The position numbers and the translations under genes are program-made. Shown piece by piece: positions 42,425 through 50,950 of a DNA stretch of 64,000 nucleotides (the stretch's first letter is position 1; each line of letters begins with the position of its first letter). Source of the stretch: an uncultured Clostridia bacterium (GTDB lineage: Bacteria > Bacillota > Clostridia > Christensenellales > CAG-917); the NCBI GenBank assembly GCA_934277615.1, contig CAKQUV010000002.1:62001-126000 (forward strand), read 5' to 3'. A model generated the notes under the pieces. The model was not told where the DNA came from and searched no databases. It saw only the letters and a list, made by a program, of their open reading frames with translations.

Positions 42425-43090
42425 GAAGGCATAGCCTTATCTGAACGCACACTCATTCGTAGTCTACTTATAAATGGTATATGCTTATTCGAAGTTGGAG
42501 GCGCAAGGCGCCGACCGCACCGAGCGTCGAGCTTGCGTCACACACAAGGCTTTTAGCCACAATTGTCACTCGTGCCAATTGCTTGCTTTTTGCCTTGGTG
42601 CTCCTTCTTTCCTTCACACAAAAGACTGCGCTTTCATCTTATATATTGCGCTTTCGTTCGCTTGTCTTTTGTGTGTGGAAGCCTTGTGGGTGCAGTACAA
42701 GCGACTGCGCAGTGTTGTTGCGTAGCCGGCGCACAAAGCGAAGTGGCATAATGAGAGGAATGTCCCTATCTATGCGCGTGCCGTAAGGAGCGAAGCGACG
42801 GAATAGCGATTGCTACGAAGTCAATCGCGTCGTGTGTCCCCCTGCGGAGCAGTTCCGTGGGTTCCCTCAAACGAAGTGCGGAGGGGGAACGGAATATGGG
42901 CGCGACGCGTTAAGCAACACATCCGGTGAATGTGTTGTAGCCAAAGCGAACGAGGCGGATTGCGGTGCGCAAACGCCGAAGTCCAAACACCGTGAGGAAG
43001 GGGGGGGAAAAAAAGTTGCATTTAATAGTATTTTTAGAAATACCGGCGTGTCCGGAAAGATGGGGTTATTGCATTTAAGGAGTTACGACG
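42425..43090 (-). repeat. Long mosaic intergenic repeat, copy R4 (longest)
   Basis: Occupies most of the 800-bp gap between convergent lipoprotein and HU genes, reversed relative to R1/R3. It contains both modules otherwise split between R1 and R3: the 85-bp block (42898-42982, identical to 16266-16350) and the TTCCCTCAAACGAAGTGCGG block shared with R3. It starts at the AT tract TTAATTAATAATTAATAATT (42402-42421) and ends near AAGGAGTTACGACGCACTT (43077-43095), which matches the left edge of R1 inverted. No open frame with a ribosome-binding site was seen. Confidence 0.85.
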
Positions 43091-43137
43091 CACTTTATTT
43101 TACTGTTTTCTTACGCACTAAACGACTTTTGCTCATA

Positions 43138-43167
43138 AAAAAAACGCTCCAGAAAGAGCGTTTTTTA
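43138..43167 (-). terminator. HU gene terminator
   Basis: AAAACGCTC/GAGCGTTTT stem with a six-base loop and T runs on both strands; probably bidirectional. Confidence 0.85.
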
Positions 43168-43184
43168 TTGTTGTATCAAAGTAA

Positions 43185-43457
43185 TTAGTTGAACAAATCT
43201 TTGAAAGCTTTGCCGAATTTGACGACCGGTGCTTTGCTTGCTGCGATCGTGATGGGTTGCTTGGTGAGAGGATTGAAGCCTTGTCTTTCCGCTTTTTCTT
43301 TTACTTCGTAGGAACCGAAGTTTGCGATTGCGACCTTGTCGCCTGCCTTCAATGCTTCTGCGATGACTGCGGTATATGCGTCAACTGCTGCTGTTGCGTC
43401 CTTGATGGAAAGATCGGCTTTTGCTGCCACTGCTTTGATAAATTCTGTTTTGTTCAT
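43185..43457 (-). CDS. hup: DNA-binding protein HU
   Basis: 90 residues from ATG 43457 with AAGGAGGT directly upstream; frame upstream of this lies in the promoter. The sequence is full-length HU: MNKTEFIKAVAAKADLS, VAIANFGSYEVKEKAERQG, the DNA-intercalating arm NPLTKQPITIAASKAPVVKFGKAF. The RNP of most HU arms is NPLT here. It is a nucleoid architectural protein; monocistronic with a strong promoter. Confidence 0.97.
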   Translation of the reverse strand: MNKTEFIKAVAAKADLSIKDATAAVDAYTAVIAEALKAGDKVAIANFGSYEVKEKAERQGFNPLTKQPITIAASKAPVVKFGKAFKDLFN

Positions 43458-43484
43458 ATTAGACCTCCTTGGGGTTATGCTGAC

Positions 43485-43513
43485 ATTATAGAGGAAAACC
43501 GCACGCTTTGCAA
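43485..43513 (-). promoter_or_regulatory. HU promoter
   Basis: Minus strand TTGCAA (43513-43508), 17-bp spacer, TATAAT (43490-43485). The 43514-43807 region between the two divergent promoters shows nothing else recognised. Confidence 0.85.
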
Positions 43514-43807
43514 TACCTTTTTTCATTTTTGCCACTGAATAGTGGAATTATAAGCAAATTTTAAGAATTGCCGCCGAGTATTTATACAAATGTATCGATA
43601 TTTTGGCACTGATTTGTCAAAAATATAGACAGGAAAGGGAAAATGCAAATCCGAGCGGCGCAATAACACCGTGAGAACGTATCGAAACCTGCGGCAAAAC
43701 AGTCAAAACGGCAGGGAAGAGCTTAAAAAGCGCGTTTCAAAATCGCAAACTTGTCTTGTATTTGACAATATAGGATATTTGTATAGTTTACTCACTAACT
43801 TTTGGTA

Positions 43808-43836
43808 TTTACAACGCACGCGAGGTTTGATATAAT
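43808..43836 (+). promoter_or_regulatory. Promoter of the aminotransferase gene
   Basis: TTTACA (43808-43813), 17-bp spacer, TATAAT (43831-43836); GGAGGT follows at 43861-43866. Confidence 0.85.
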
Positions 43837-43871
43837 TTTAGTAATAAAAAACATCTTTTCGGAGGTAAATT

Positions 43872-45494
43872 ATGGCAAACGGCTACGGCATTTCCAAATG
43901 GGAAGACGCAAAGCAAATCAATAAAGAATTGAAGAATTTGACAGACCAACCGATTTATTGTGTGTCTGAGGAAAATCTCAAACAAATTTTGGAACATTTC
44001 AACACCAAATGTGCAAAATCCAAAGAGATTACCACTGAGGCGAAGAAGTATATCCCGGGCGGCGTTCAACACAACCTCGCTTTCAACTTCCCCTTCCCGA
44101 TGTGTATGGAAAAAGCCGAAGGCGCATATTTGTACGACCGTGACGGCAATCAATACATTGACTTCCTTCAAGCAGGCGGCCCGACGATTTTGGGCAGCAA
44201 TTTCCCTGCGGTAAAAGAAAAAGTGTTTGAACTTCTCAACACTTGCGGTCCTGTAACAGGTCTTTTCCATGAAGGCGAACTTCTCCTTGCAAAGAAGATT
44301 AGCGAATTGATGCCCGCTTGCGAAATGTTCCGTATGCTCGGCTCCGGTACAGAGTCCGTTATGGCGGCAATCCGTGTGGCACGTTGCGCAACCAAGAAAA
44401 AACGCATCATCAAAGTCGGCGGCGCATATCACGGCTGGTCGGATCAAATGGTTTACGGTCTTAAGATTCCCGGAAGCAGACAATTCCTCGAATCTCACGG
44501 CATCCCCGGCTCCTACAAGACCACGGACGAAGTCAGACCAAACGACCTCGGCATGCTCGAAGCAATGCTCAAACGCAACGTCGCAAAGGGCGGCACGGCA
44601 GCTGTTATCGTAGAACCTGTCGGTCCCGAATCCGGTACTCGTCCAATCGATTTCGATTACAACGAGAAAGCAAGAATTCTTGCCAAGAAATACGGCGCAT
44701 TGTTCATCTTCGACGAAGTTGTTACAGGCTTCAGAGTCGGCGTACACGGCGCGGCAGGCTACTTCTTCGGCGACAAATACAAAGTTGACGATACTCCCGT
44801 ATTTATCGACGGCAAGCCGTGGATCATCCAAGACAAGAAACTCGTTGACGGCAAAGTCGTCAAATTCAAACGCCAAGGCACGGGCAGAGATATGTATCCC
44901 GACCTCACGGTATTCGGCAAGATCGTTGCAGGCGGCTATCCGGCAGCAGGCGGCGTAGGCGGCAAGAGGGAATACGTCAGCCTTATGGCGGCAGGTCTTG
45001 CAGGTATGGGCAAGAAAGCATACGTCGGCGGAACGCTCGCTGCAAACCCGCTCAGCTCTTATGCAGGATACGTTGCGATTTGCGAAATCGAGAAGAACAA
45101 CGCTTGCGAAATCGCAGGTCGTGCAGGCGATCGCCTCGCAGCAGGTCTTAAACAACTCATCAAGAAGTACAATCTCCCGTACGTCGTTTACAACCAAGGC
45201 TCCATCGTTCACCTCGAGTGCACGGGCGCAATGAGTTATGACTTCAGCAATATGTGCTTGCTCGGATCCGTCATCCCGATGCTCAAGAAGAAACCCGAAA
45301 TGCTCCGCAGAAAGGTTGCTATGGAACAAATGGGCGCGGCATATATGGCAAACGGTATCGTTACGCTCGCAGGCAGCCGCCTTTACACCTCAATGGCAGA
45401 CACTGACGAAATCATCGACGAGGCACTCCGCCGCTTCGACAACGTGTTCAAGAACGTTGTAAAATGCGAGGACGCATCCAGATTTGAAAAATAA
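43872..45494 (+). CDS. Class III aminotransferase, glutamate-1-semialdehyde aminomutase-like
   Basis: 540 residues, ~110 longer than GSA aminomutase. IPGGVQHNLAF and DRDGNQYIDFLQAGGPTILG open the fold. The PLP-phosphate site is LGSGTESVMAAIRVAR, FDEVVTGFRV holds the PLP-contact Asp, and the Schiff-base Lys is in TVFGKIVAGGYPAAGGVGG. The extra length comes from a ~65-residue N-terminal helical part and an insertion at ~310-345. No hem genes are nearby, so a role in tetrapyrrole synthesis is unlikely. The class II aldolase gene follows 120 bp later beyond a terminator-like hairpin; a joint catabolic pathway is possible but unproven. Confidence 0.85.
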   Translation: MANGYGISKWEDAKQINKELKNLTDQPIYCVSEENLKQILEHFNTKCAKSKEITTEAKKYIPGGVQHNLAFNFPFPMCMEKAEGAYLYDRDGNQYIDFLQAGGPTILGSNFPAVKEKVFELLNTCGPVTGLFHEGELLLAKKISELMPACEMFRMLGSGTESVMAAIRVARCATKKKRIIKVGGAYHGWSDQMVYGLKIPGSRQFLESHGIPGSYKTTDEVRPNDLGMLEAMLKRNVAKGGTAAVIVEPVGPESGTRPIDFDYNEKARILAKKYGALFIFDEVVTGFRVGVHGAAGYFFGDKYKVDDTPVFIDGKPWIIQDKKLVDGKVVKFKRQGTGRDMYPDLTVFGKIVAGGYPAAGGVGGKREYVSLMAAGLAGMGKKAYVGGTLAANPLSSYAGYVAICEIEKNNACEIAGRAGDRLAAGLKQLIKKYNLPYVVYNQGSIVHLECTGAMSYDFSNMCLLGSVIPMLKKKPEMLRRKVAMEQMGAAYMANGIVTLAGSRLYTSMADTDEIIDEALRRFDNVFKNVVKCEDASRFEK

Positions 45495-45504
45495 TCGATA
45501 AAGC

Positions 45505-45534
45505 GTTGGCGCACGATTGTGCGCCAACAATTTT
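45505..45534 (+). terminator. Terminator after the aminotransferase gene
   Basis: Perfect 10-bp stem GTTGGCGCAC/GTGCGCCAAC with GATT loop, followed by a weak AATTTTAT tract; termination may be partial. Confidence 0.7.
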
Positions 45535-45618
45535 ATGTTTGCTTTTTTTGCAATGTTTGGTATAATATTGCAAAAGGCAATAATATATCATTGCAATAAG
45601 CAGTTTTAGGAGAATAGT

Positions 45619-46869
45619 ATGAACGAATTGATTGTTTCCAACATCAACAAATACGCCCGTATGCTTGCGGAAAAGAAGTATTTGCAAAGCGGTTTCATAG
45701 CGGTCAAGGAAGACGACGGCATCGTCATCACAAAGCCGAGAATAGATTATTCCGACGTCAAAGAAGACGACGTCGTGTTTGTCAACGACAAGAATATCGA
45801 AAGCTTGGAAGGCAACTTCCGCGCTGCAGCGGTGATTTTGTTCTGCGCAATCCGCCAAGACAAAAAGGCAGGAGCGGCGGCAATCGTCGATAGCGACAGC
45901 ACTGTTGAGTTTTCAAAGAAGAGAAAGACCATTATGCCTATCCTCGACGATTTGGCGCAAGTTTGCGGCATATCTATCAAATGCGCAGGCAAGAACGTAG
46001 CATCCGACGTCGTAGCGGCACTCAGCGGACAACGCAACGTATGCTTGCTTCCCGAGGCAGGCGCAGTCGTTACGGGGCGCACGCTTGACGAAGTGTTTAC
46101 GGCAACTCTCGTTCTCGACAAGGCTTGCAACATCGAGCTTTTGACGGAAAGCAAGGGCGGCACTCAACACATGGGCGCGCTTGACGCTTTGCTCGAGCAT
46201 GTCGTGTTCAAACTCAAATATTCCAAGACCAACCAAAAACAACAAAAAGCGGCAGAGAGCGGTGAGGCTGCGCAAGCAGAGGAAAAACAATCCGCAGTCG
46301 TCAGCGACGAGGACAAGAAGATAGCGCAAGACATCAAGGACGCAGGCGAGAGATTGCTTGACGAAAACCTTGTTCAAGGCACTTGGGGCAACATCGCAGT
46401 CCGCATTGACGACCAATATATGTTCGCAACTCCGTCCGGCATCGATTACGTCATGCTCCAACCCGAGCAAATGGCAAAGGTCAATATGGAAACCCTTGAG
46501 TGGACAGGCACCAACAAAGCCACCAGCGAAAAGGGCATCCATGCGATTTTGATGAAGAACGACAAGAACATCAACGCAACAATTCACACTCATCCGTTCT
46601 ACGGCTGCGCGCTTGCGGCAATGTGCAAATCCTTGCCCGTTCCCGAAAAATATCAAGACGTTCTCGGCAAAGAGATTCCTTGCGCCAAAGCAGCGCTTCC
46701 CGGCACAGGCTCACTCGTTAAAAACGTTGCGGCGGCAATCGGCGACGCGCCCGCATGCTTTATGGGACATCACGGCGTAATCGTAAGAGGCAAAGACCTT
46801 GACGACGCATTTGCAATCTGCAGAGCTCTCGAGGACGCTTGCCGCGATTACCTCACGGAAGAGAACTAA
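45619..46869 (+). CDS. Tandem class II aldolase/adducin protein with degenerate N-terminal domain
   Basis: 416 residues, twice the usual length. The C-terminal domain (~232-416) is intact: QGTWGNIAVR, TPSGIDY, catalytic Glu304 in SEKGIH, zinc ligands His323/His325 (IHTHPF) and HHGVIVRG with His384/385. The N-terminal domain (~1-195) follows the same order without the ligands. SGFIAVK stands for G-x-GN, AIVDSD (res 88-93) for the HTH motif, and LLPEAGAVVTG (143-153) for the HHGVIV motif. A Gln/Glu/Ala-rich linker (~203-228) joins them. One catalytic and one structural domain per chain is expected. Family reactions are retro-aldol cleavage or dehydration of sugar phosphates. Confidence 0.85.
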   Translation: MNELIVSNINKYARMLAEKKYLQSGFIAVKEDDGIVITKPRIDYSDVKEDDVVFVNDKNIESLEGNFRAAAVILFCAIRQDKKAGAAAIVDSDSTVEFSKKRKTIMPILDDLAQVCGISIKCAGKNVASDVVAALSGQRNVCLLPEAGAVVTGRTLDEVFTATLVLDKACNIELLTESKGGTQHMGALDALLEHVVFKLKYSKTNQKQQKAAESGEAAQAEEKQSAVVSDEDKKIAQDIKDAGERLLDENLVQGTWGNIAVRIDDQYMFATPSGIDYVMLQPEQMAKVNMETLEWTGTNKATSEKGIHAILMKNDKNINATIHTHPFYGCALAAMCKSLPVPEKYQDVLGKEIPCAKAALPGTGSLVKNVAAAIGDAPACFMGHHGVIVRGKDLDDAFAICRALEDACRDYLTEEN

Positions 46870-46884
46870 TTGTAAAACAGTTAA

Positions 46885-46916
46885 TAAAAAAAGCACACTT
46901 CGGTGTGCTTTTTTAT
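46885..46916 (+). terminator. Terminator after the class II aldolase gene
   Basis: AAAAAAGCACAC / GTGTGCTTTTTT stem with a TTCG tetraloop. Confidence 0.92.
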
Positions 46917-46918
46917 TA

Positions 46919-47024
46919 GTGATATCGTGCTTCGCACGGTGATATTTGCGCAAAGCGCAAGTGATATTTTTTGCTTACGCAAAAAGTGATATTGCACCTG
47001 CGGTGCAGTTATGGAATATTCCAT
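46919..47024. repeat. ATATCAC-hairpin array 1 (reverse orientation)
   Basis: Four GTGATAT heptamers (46919, 46939, 46961, 46986) separate four short hairpins with unrelated stems: CGTGC/GCACG, TTGCGC/GCGCAA, TTTTTGC/GCAAAAA and TGCACC/GGTGCA. It ends with the palindrome ATGGAATATTCCAT (47011-47024). The same unit structure recurs at 57451-57560 and 60595-60717. The remainder of the gap, to 47160, holds further small inverted repeats but no gene. Confidence 0.9.
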
Positions 47025-47160
47025 TAGTGCACGCAGTGCGCCTAACGTTGCTCGTAGGCAGGCGGAGCCGTAGTTTATAACTCCACGAAGAATAATTGTG
47101 GGCATCAACTGTCTATCCGAGCAACCGCCGAGCCGCCTCAAGGTTGCGAGACCTTACGCA

Positions 47161-47263
47161 AAAAGCAAGGCTCCGCTTGCTTTTTTGTAGGACGTTTGCG
47201 CCTAAATATGTGTCAAGTTATCTCGTAGAGATAAGTGACACGTGTTTAGCATTCGGCGCAAGC
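47161..47263 (-). terminator. Two hairpins between array 1 and the convergent membrane gene
   Basis: AAAAGCAAG/CTTGCTTTT (47161-47169/47176-47184) with T runs on both strands is a bidirectional terminator. A second, larger hairpin (47196-47263) has arms GCGCC/GGCGC, GTGTCA/TGACAC and TTATCTC/GAGATAA closed by GTA. Confidence 0.7.
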
Positions 47264-47265
47264 TG

Positions 47266-48156
47266 TTATTCAACGCTTTGATTGTCTTCAACTATTTCTT
47301 CAACAGTTTCCTTGATTTCTTCTTCAACGTTTTCTTCTGCTTGAGTTTCCTCTTGAGTGTTTTCTGTGTTTTCTTCTTTCACGTCGCTGTCTTGATTGAT
47401 TTCAACGTCGGAATTTGCAATTTCTTCAAGGTGCGCGGTTTCTTCTTGAGCTTTTTGTTTTTTCTTCTCACGTCTTATCTGGAGCACTGCAAACAAAGCA
47501 CAAAGTGCGATACCTACAAACAAATATCCCGATGCGATATTGAATGACGGCATTGCAAAGCCGAGAATGACTGAAAGTACAACGATAATAGCAATCGGGA
47601 ATACCGCGAGTTTGATGTTCTTCACAACGTATTTTCCGCCGAGCGAGCCGAAGAGCGCGTAAACGACGCAAGTAAATGCCGGGGTAATCCAAGGTGTATT
47701 GCGTATTGCCGTTTCAACGTTGCTAAGTGCAAGAATAAGGACAAATACTGCAATGATAACCGTTGTTACAAGCGTGCTTGTCGCAACGGAGAGGGTGGAG
47801 ACCACTTCGTTTTCTTCCGTGCCGAGTTTCGTACCGCAAATCTCTTGCGCTTTTACAACGCAGGGAATTTTGAGATTGGACAGGTTGCCCGTGATAAAGG
47901 CAAGATATGCGCTGTTTACGCCAAGCATTGGCGAATAAATCACAGGTTCAACCACACCGGAAAGGAAGTTGATTATAAACGGAATCAAAACCGCACTCGA
48001 TCCCATAACCGTCATATCGGGTTTCACGTCGTAATAAAGACAAATTGTCGTTGGTACGGCGAAGAAGATTGCAAGTGCAAAAAACATCCAAATTTTGCCT
48101 ATGATGTGCGATTTGAGGTTATAATCCATAGAAACTTTAACTCTTTCTTTTGCCAT
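47266..48156 (-). CDS. Membrane protein with acidic C-terminal tail, partner of DUF5058 protein
   Basis: 296 residues. Six to seven helices can be placed (IWMFFALAIFFAVPTTICL; SSAVLIPFIINFLSGVV; LVTTVIIAVFVLILAL; FAVLQI at the end of the membrane part). A ~70-residue tail of almost only Glu, Asn, Gln, Thr and Val follows, after a basic RREKKKQK stop-transfer. It lies 11 bp downstream of the DUF5058 gene, so both are one transcript and probably one membrane complex. No named family was recognised with certainty. Confidence 0.7.
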   Translation of the reverse strand: MAKERVKVSMDYNLKSHIIGKIWMFFALAIFFAVPTTICLYYDVKPDMTVMGSSAVLIPFIINFLSGVVEPVIYSPMLGVNSAYLAFITGNLSNLKIPCVVKAQEICGTKLGTEENEVVSTLSVATSTLVTTVIIAVFVLILALSNVETAIRNTPWITPAFTCVVYALFGSLGGKYVVKNIKLAVFPIAIIVVLSVILGFAMPSFNIASGYLFVGIALCALFAVLQIRREKKKQKAQEETAHLEEIANSDVEINQDSDVKEENTENTQEETQAEENVEEEIKETVEEIVEDNQSVE

Positions 48157-48167
48157 AATTCACCTCG

Positions 48168-49013
48168 TCAAGCGGACAATGCCCAGCCGTATTTGTTCGC
48201 GCAGTAACTGATTACGCCCACTACGAACATAGCGATAAGCATAGATACGGGAGTGGAGAAACTGTCAAGCCACTTCCATTTTGCTTTGTTGATAAGTACG
48301 TCGCAAACGTACATACAAAGCATAGCGATAATGACGGCGATGAAGTTGTAGTACCCGTCAACAAAAGCGATTTTGTGAGTTATCGTTTCGACGCTCATAG
48401 CAAGGTATCCGATAACCATACCGATAAATGACACTTGGAATACGAGATCGCCTATATTTATATTGCTCTTTTTGTTTCCGCCCGAAGTATTTGCGAGGAG
48501 TTTGCCGATTTTGGGTTGGTACAAGCGGTAGAAGAAAAGAACTTCCACGCCACCGCTCATAATTGCAATCGTCATAATCATAGCCATCGTCGCAAAGTCT
48601 TGCGCGGTCATACCGCGTGCCAAAAGCAATTCCATAGAACCTTTTTGTATGATTTTGCCGTTTTCGACTATTTCGGTAAGACCTATCGCAACGCCGTCAG
48701 CCATTTGCGTTTCGTATTGAAGAGAACCGACAACGGAAAGTCTTATTGCGGGGAATGCGATTCCGAGCGTGCCGATAAGCGTAACCACGCCCAGCGCGAT
48801 GCCGAGACCTGGGAGTATAGAAAATGTTGCCGAAGTCGTTATGACCTTTTTGATTTTGTTGGATTCGATGCCCAATTGTTTTGCTCTTTTAAGCGCAGAC
48901 AACATGTAGTAAAGCGACAAAGCAAGGATAAACGCAAGCACCACGCCGTACAATATGTAAACGATTGGGTCGTTTAGAGAAAATTCCCTCGCTCCTATTG
49001 CGTTTGCAAACAT
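48168..49013 (-). CDS. DUF5058 family membrane protein
   Basis: 281 residues, eight or so helices. It fits my recollection of DUF5058: SNKIKKVITTSATFSILPGLGIALGVVTLIG, AIRLSVVGSLQYETQMA, GMTAQDFATMAMIMTIAIMSGG. The fold and pairing with a second membrane protein suggest a transporter; substrate unknown. It diverges from the THF-riboswitch folC transcript, but no riboswitch is seen on its own leader. Confidence 0.75.
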   Translation of the reverse strand: MFANAIGAREFSLNDPIVYILYGVVLAFILALSLYYMLSALKRAKQLGIESNKIKKVITTSATFSILPGLGIALGVVTLIGTLGIAFPAIRLSVVGSLQYETQMADGVAIGLTEIVENGKIIQKGSMELLLARGMTAQDFATMAMIMTIAIMSGGVEVLFFYRLYQPKIGKLLANTSGGNKKSNINIGDLVFQVSFIGMVIGYLAMSVETITHKIAFVDGYYNFIAVIIAMLCMYVCDVLINKAKWKWLDSFSTPVSMLIAMFVVGVISYCANKYGWALSA

Positions 49014-49139
49014 AAGCAGTCTCCTTTAATGTTATTTTAATAATATAGAACAAGTATAAACCACATATTGACATTTGTCGATTGTTTTTTTCTTGCAAAG
49101 AGAAATATAACGTCCGAGCGTAATCATTGTACAATTTTG

Positions 49140-49168
49140 TTGATTTGCAAAAGGAATGGTGATAGAAT
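49140..49168 (+). promoter_or_regulatory. Promoter of the folate operon
   Basis: TTGATT (49140-49145), 17-bp spacer, TAGAAT (49163-49168), starting transcription just before the riboswitch. Confidence 0.75.
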
Positions 49169-49181
49169 AAATATATCAATC

Positions 49182-49320
49182 GGAAGTAGTAGGGTATTGC
49201 GCGTTAAGTGCCGTGCGAACGTGGAGTGTCGGCGGACGAAGGGTTTTCCCGCGGTGCAATGCTCACTCCAGACTTCACATATTACCGAAAGGTTTTTTGC
49301 GAGTACTTCCCGAGGAGGTG
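49182..49320 (+). promoter_or_regulatory. THF (tetrahydrofolate) riboswitch
   Basis: Aptamer 49182-49272: the conserved GCGTTAAGTG (49201-49210), GACGAAG, and CGCGGTG (49250-49256) are present. P2 pairs GTATTGC with GCAATGC, P3 pairs GCCG with CGGC, and a GGG/CCC hairpin lies between. The outer P1 strands are GGAAGT and ACTCC. Downstream TACTTCC (49304-49310) is fully complementary to the 5' P1 strand GGAAGTA, giving an alternative pairing just before the GAGGAGGTG ribosome-binding site. This suggests translational control. Bound reduced folate should lower expression. Confidence 0.88.
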
Positions 49321-49324
49321 CTTT

Positions 49325-50644
49325 TTGTTTTATCAAGAGGCGATTGACTACATCAAGAATATAGAAAGAGCGGGCTCCGATTACGGCTTGGAGCGTATGC
49401 GAGAGCTTTTGGCGTTGCTGGGCAATCCCGACGACAAACTCAAATTCGTGCACGTTGCAGGCACCAACGGCAAAGGCTCCGTTACGGCGTATCTCACAAG
49501 TGCGCTAAAAGAGGCAGGTTATAGGGTGGGCACTTACAATTCTCCATCCGTTTTCCGATACAACGAAAGATGGCTCATAGACGGCAATCCCCTGTGCGAC
49601 GAGGACGTGGCGCGCTATATGACGATTGTAAGAGAGTGCATAGAGAGCGAAAAACAGCTGCGCTCTGCGTTCGGCATTGGCGATTTCAATCCCACCGCAT
49701 TCGAGATAGAAACAGCGGTTGCAATGCTTGCCTTTTTCGATAAGGAATGCGATATATGCGTTCTCGAAGTCGGACTTGGCGGAAGATGGGACGCGACAAA
49801 TGCAATTTCTCAAAAGGAACTTGCCGTTATAACTCCAATAGGTCTTGACCATTGCGCGATTTTGGGCGATACGCTCGGCAAAATTGCAAGCGAAAAAGCG
49901 GCGATAATCAAGAAAGACTGCGTAACCGCAGAGCAGTGCGACGAGGTGATGAAAGAGATCTATCACCCATACGTATTTGACGAAAACTGCAAGAGAATCG
50001 ACATAAATTCCAACGTAATTTTGTGCAAAAAAGCAAAACTTATCGAGCAGAATATAGACGGGCAAACGTTTGAATACGACGGCAAAACATACCATATTTC
50101 AATGCTAGGCGCACACCAACTAGTCAACGCGTCTATAGCGATTTGCGCCCTTCAAACGCTTGGCAAAAAGCATTGGAATATCCCCGATGAGGCTATCAAG
50201 AAAGGGCTTGCCGATACCGTTTGGCACGCACGCTTCGAAGTGGTTAAAAACGCAAAAGAGAGGTTTAATATATCAATTCCGCAAGATAAAACGCTTGTTT
50301 TTGACGGCGCGCACAATCCGCACGGCGCAGCAACGCTTGCCAACGCAATCAAAGATTTGTTTCCTGACAGACGCGTACATTTGGTTGTGGGCATGCTCAA
50401 AGACAAGGACGTGGACGGCGTATGCGCGATTGTCTGTCCGCTCGCAAAAAAGGTGAGCGTCGTTACTCCCACATCCCCAAGAGCAATGGACAAAAGCAAC
50501 CTTATCAAAATCGCGAGCAAGTATTGCGAAAATTGCGACGAGCAAGACAGTGTAAAGGTCGGAGTGAAAAACGCGCTTGACGGAGATTGCGACGTCGTGA
50601 TACTTTGCGGTTCGCTCACGCTTTTTGCCGATATGAAAAAGTAA
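49325..50644 (+). CDS. folC: Folylpolyglutamate synthase / dihydrofolate synthase
   Basis: 439 residues from TTG 49325; GAGGAGGTG at 49312-49320 decides this start and gives MFYQEAIDYIKNI, the usual FolC N-terminus. The frame is open to 49208 but that part is the riboswitch. ATP P-loop HVAGTNGKGSV, YNSPSVFRYNER, VLEVGLGGRWDATN, TPIGLDHCAILGDT and FDGAHNPHGAATL are the family motifs. It adds glutamate to dihydropteroate and folates. First gene of the folate operon. Confidence 0.95.
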   Translation: MFYQEAIDYIKNIERAGSDYGLERMRELLALLGNPDDKLKFVHVAGTNGKGSVTAYLTSALKEAGYRVGTYNSPSVFRYNERWLIDGNPLCDEDVARYMTIVRECIESEKQLRSAFGIGDFNPTAFEIETAVAMLAFFDKECDICVLEVGLGGRWDATNAISQKELAVITPIGLDHCAILGDTLGKIASEKAAIIKKDCVTAEQCDEVMKEIYHPYVFDENCKRIDINSNVILCKKAKLIEQNIDGQTFEYDGKTYHISMLGAHQLVNASIAICALQTLGKKHWNIPDEAIKKGLADTVWHARFEVVKNAKERFNISIPQDKTLVFDGAHNPHGAATLANAIKDLFPDRRVHLVVGMLKDKDVDGVCAIVCPLAKKVSVVTPTSPRAMDKSNLIKIASKYCENCDEQDSVKVGVKNALDGDCDVVILCGSLTLFADMKK

Positions 50645-50706
50645 CAAGTAAATATAAAAACACAAATAACAAAAAATTAATAACAAAAAATTAATAATTA
50701 ATAATT

Positions 50707-50730
50707 GCGGGTGGGCGTTGCCCACACCCG
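50707..50730. repeat. GGGTGGG/CCCACACCC inverted repeat in the folC-folE gap
   Basis: CGGGTGGGC/GCCCACACCCG with a GTT loop, preceded by the AT tract AATTAATAATTAATAATT (~50685-50706). Related copies occur at ~60311-60335 and 60574-60594. The rest of the 300-bp gap shows no gene; the frame upstream of folE is open but unlike the family. Confidence 0.5.
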
Positions 50731-50950
50731 AGCAAAAGTCGTCGCTGTGGCAAAGATAACTCACAAGTTCATTGTCTACTGCCACGCTAGCCTTATTGCT
50801 CTGCTACCGCGCAACCGATATACGATCAGTATAGCATGGACAAGAATTCGTACCACAGTTCCGCTATATCGCTTGCTTGGTGTATTTGTGGAGTATTCCG
50901 CAGCTAGAAAATTTAATAGTCAGTCTATAAAAGAGGTCAAGCATATAACT

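Noticed and set aside
46919..47024. CRISPR-like regular spacing in the hairpin arrays
   Set aside because: The constant unit is only 7 bp and the variable parts are themselves palindromes of 13-18 bp; repeats and spacers have the wrong sizes and no cas genes are near.
50705..50950. Long N-terminal extension of folE
   Set aside because: The frame is open by chance over a repeat and AT tract; GTP cyclohydrolase I homology begins at ATG 50951.
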